Shown in pieces: positions 63,855-64,000 of a stretch of 64,000 nucleotides of DNA. The notes beneath the pieces were generated by a model, which was not told the DNA's origin, searched no databases, and worked only from the letters and a program-made list of their open reading frames with translations. The DNA is from Solirubrobacter deserti (GTDB lineage: Bacteria > Actinomycetota > Thermoleophilia > Solirubrobacterales > Solirubrobacteraceae): contig NZ_JAPCID010000014.1 of NCBI RefSeq assembly GCF_027587175.1, forward strand, positions 1 to 64,000. The letters are read 5' to 3'. Positions within the stretch are counted from its first letter, which is position 1. Each line of letters opens with the position of its first letter. A program made the translations under genes and the position numbers.

Positions 63855-64000
63855 ATGTCGGGCCAAATCGGCGCCGAGATGGGCCAGTTGGACGCACTGC
63901 GCAAGAAGTTCGATCAGGAAGCCGTGAACGTCTCGCAGTTGACGTCGAGCATCGGCAGCCAGATGGGCTCGACGTGGTGGAAGGGCCCGGCGGCTGACCG
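63855..64000 (+). CDS. WXG100 family type VII secretion target (3' cut by window edge)
   Basis: The visible 48 residues have the WXG100 hairpin: MSGQIGAEMGQLDALRKKFD, LTSSIGSQMGSTWWKGPAADR with the W-x-G motif as WKG. ATG 63855 follows a GGGAGACGGA ribosome-binding site. Divergent from the minus-strand operon with the WXG-like protein and muralytic enzyme over a 99-base gap. The reading frame continues beyond base 64000. Confidence 0.85.
   Translation, partial: MSGQIGAEMGQLDALRKKFDQEAVNVSQLTSSIGSQMGSTWWKGPAAD

Overview
The window is a very GC-rich, gene-dense chromosomal segment with actinobacterial gene families. Several traits point towards Thermoleophilia (Solirubrobacter or a relative), though this rests on family resemblance only: a succinate dehydrogenase whose third subunit is HdrB-like, secreted proteins with Pro/Thr linkers and Cys-rich C-termini, a RGRPKG-bearing winged-helix protein and an Asp-kinase with an internal beta-subunit start. 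Almost everything is housekeeping or conserved accessory chromosome. I see no prophage, CRISPR array, rRNA or tRNA. Coding density is high, and most operon joints are 4-base ATGA/GTGA or 1-base TGATG overlaps.

Layout. 1-2095: dnaX (3' part), ybaB, recR (replication and repair). 2149-5414: a minus-strand anchored protein and an operon of secreted Pro/Thr-rich proteins, two of them tandem paralogues. 5575-7862: lysC-asd (aspartate pathway). 7976-14566: membrane protein, sdhABE-type succinate dehydrogenase, site-2 protease and mdh. 14606-16480: winged-helix protein, SRPBCC protein and SDR epimerase. 16699-19757: Cys-rich small protein, then a Na+/H+ antiporter operon (ArsB/NhaD permease, CBS protein, NhaA) led by a structured 5' element. 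19765-25938: MBL hydrolase, EAL protein, secreted Ig-like protein, hsp20-lon and a membrane protein. 26011-29229: aldo/keto reductase, O-methyltransferase, and an AraC regulator divergent from an NmrA-like gene. 29226-30329: a patch of three damaged genes (cupin, AsnC regulator, DUF2000). 30326-32180: FeS-type photolyase and an unknown protein. 32195-32850: a complete REP-associated (Y1) transposase element with mirrored 33-bp palindromic ends.

32843-37748: ester cyclase-like, PGPGW membrane protein, M23 peptidase, DrrAB-type ABC exporter and a secreted trypsin-like protease. 37794-43192: cupredoxin, MBL-fold protein, SLC13 permease, class II amidotransferase, glycyl-tRNA synthetase and FmdB protein. 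43266-49295: EamA transporter, paired acyl-CoA dehydrogenases, LCP ligase, ROK glucokinase and rsmI. 49274-52230: a copper-protein cluster (two-domain multicopper oxidase and cupredoxins). 52236-55640: panE-like reductase, then a DUF350 / glutathionylspermidine-synthase-like / lipoprotein / potassium-channel operon. 55712-61322: metG-tatD-rsmA-ispE-DedA/PAP2 fusion-small membrane protein, one tightly overlapped operon. 61370-64000: a WXG100 gene (cut by the window edge) divergent from an operon for a WXG-like helical protein, a multidomain muralytic enzyme without a signal peptide, and an unknown protein; it looks like a type VII secretion-associated locus.

A recurring signal is a TAnnnT hexamer 6-8 bases before the start codon of genes that lack a Shine-Dalgarno sequence. 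I see it in eleven places on both strands, which predicts widespread leaderless transcription. It was also used to choose some starts.
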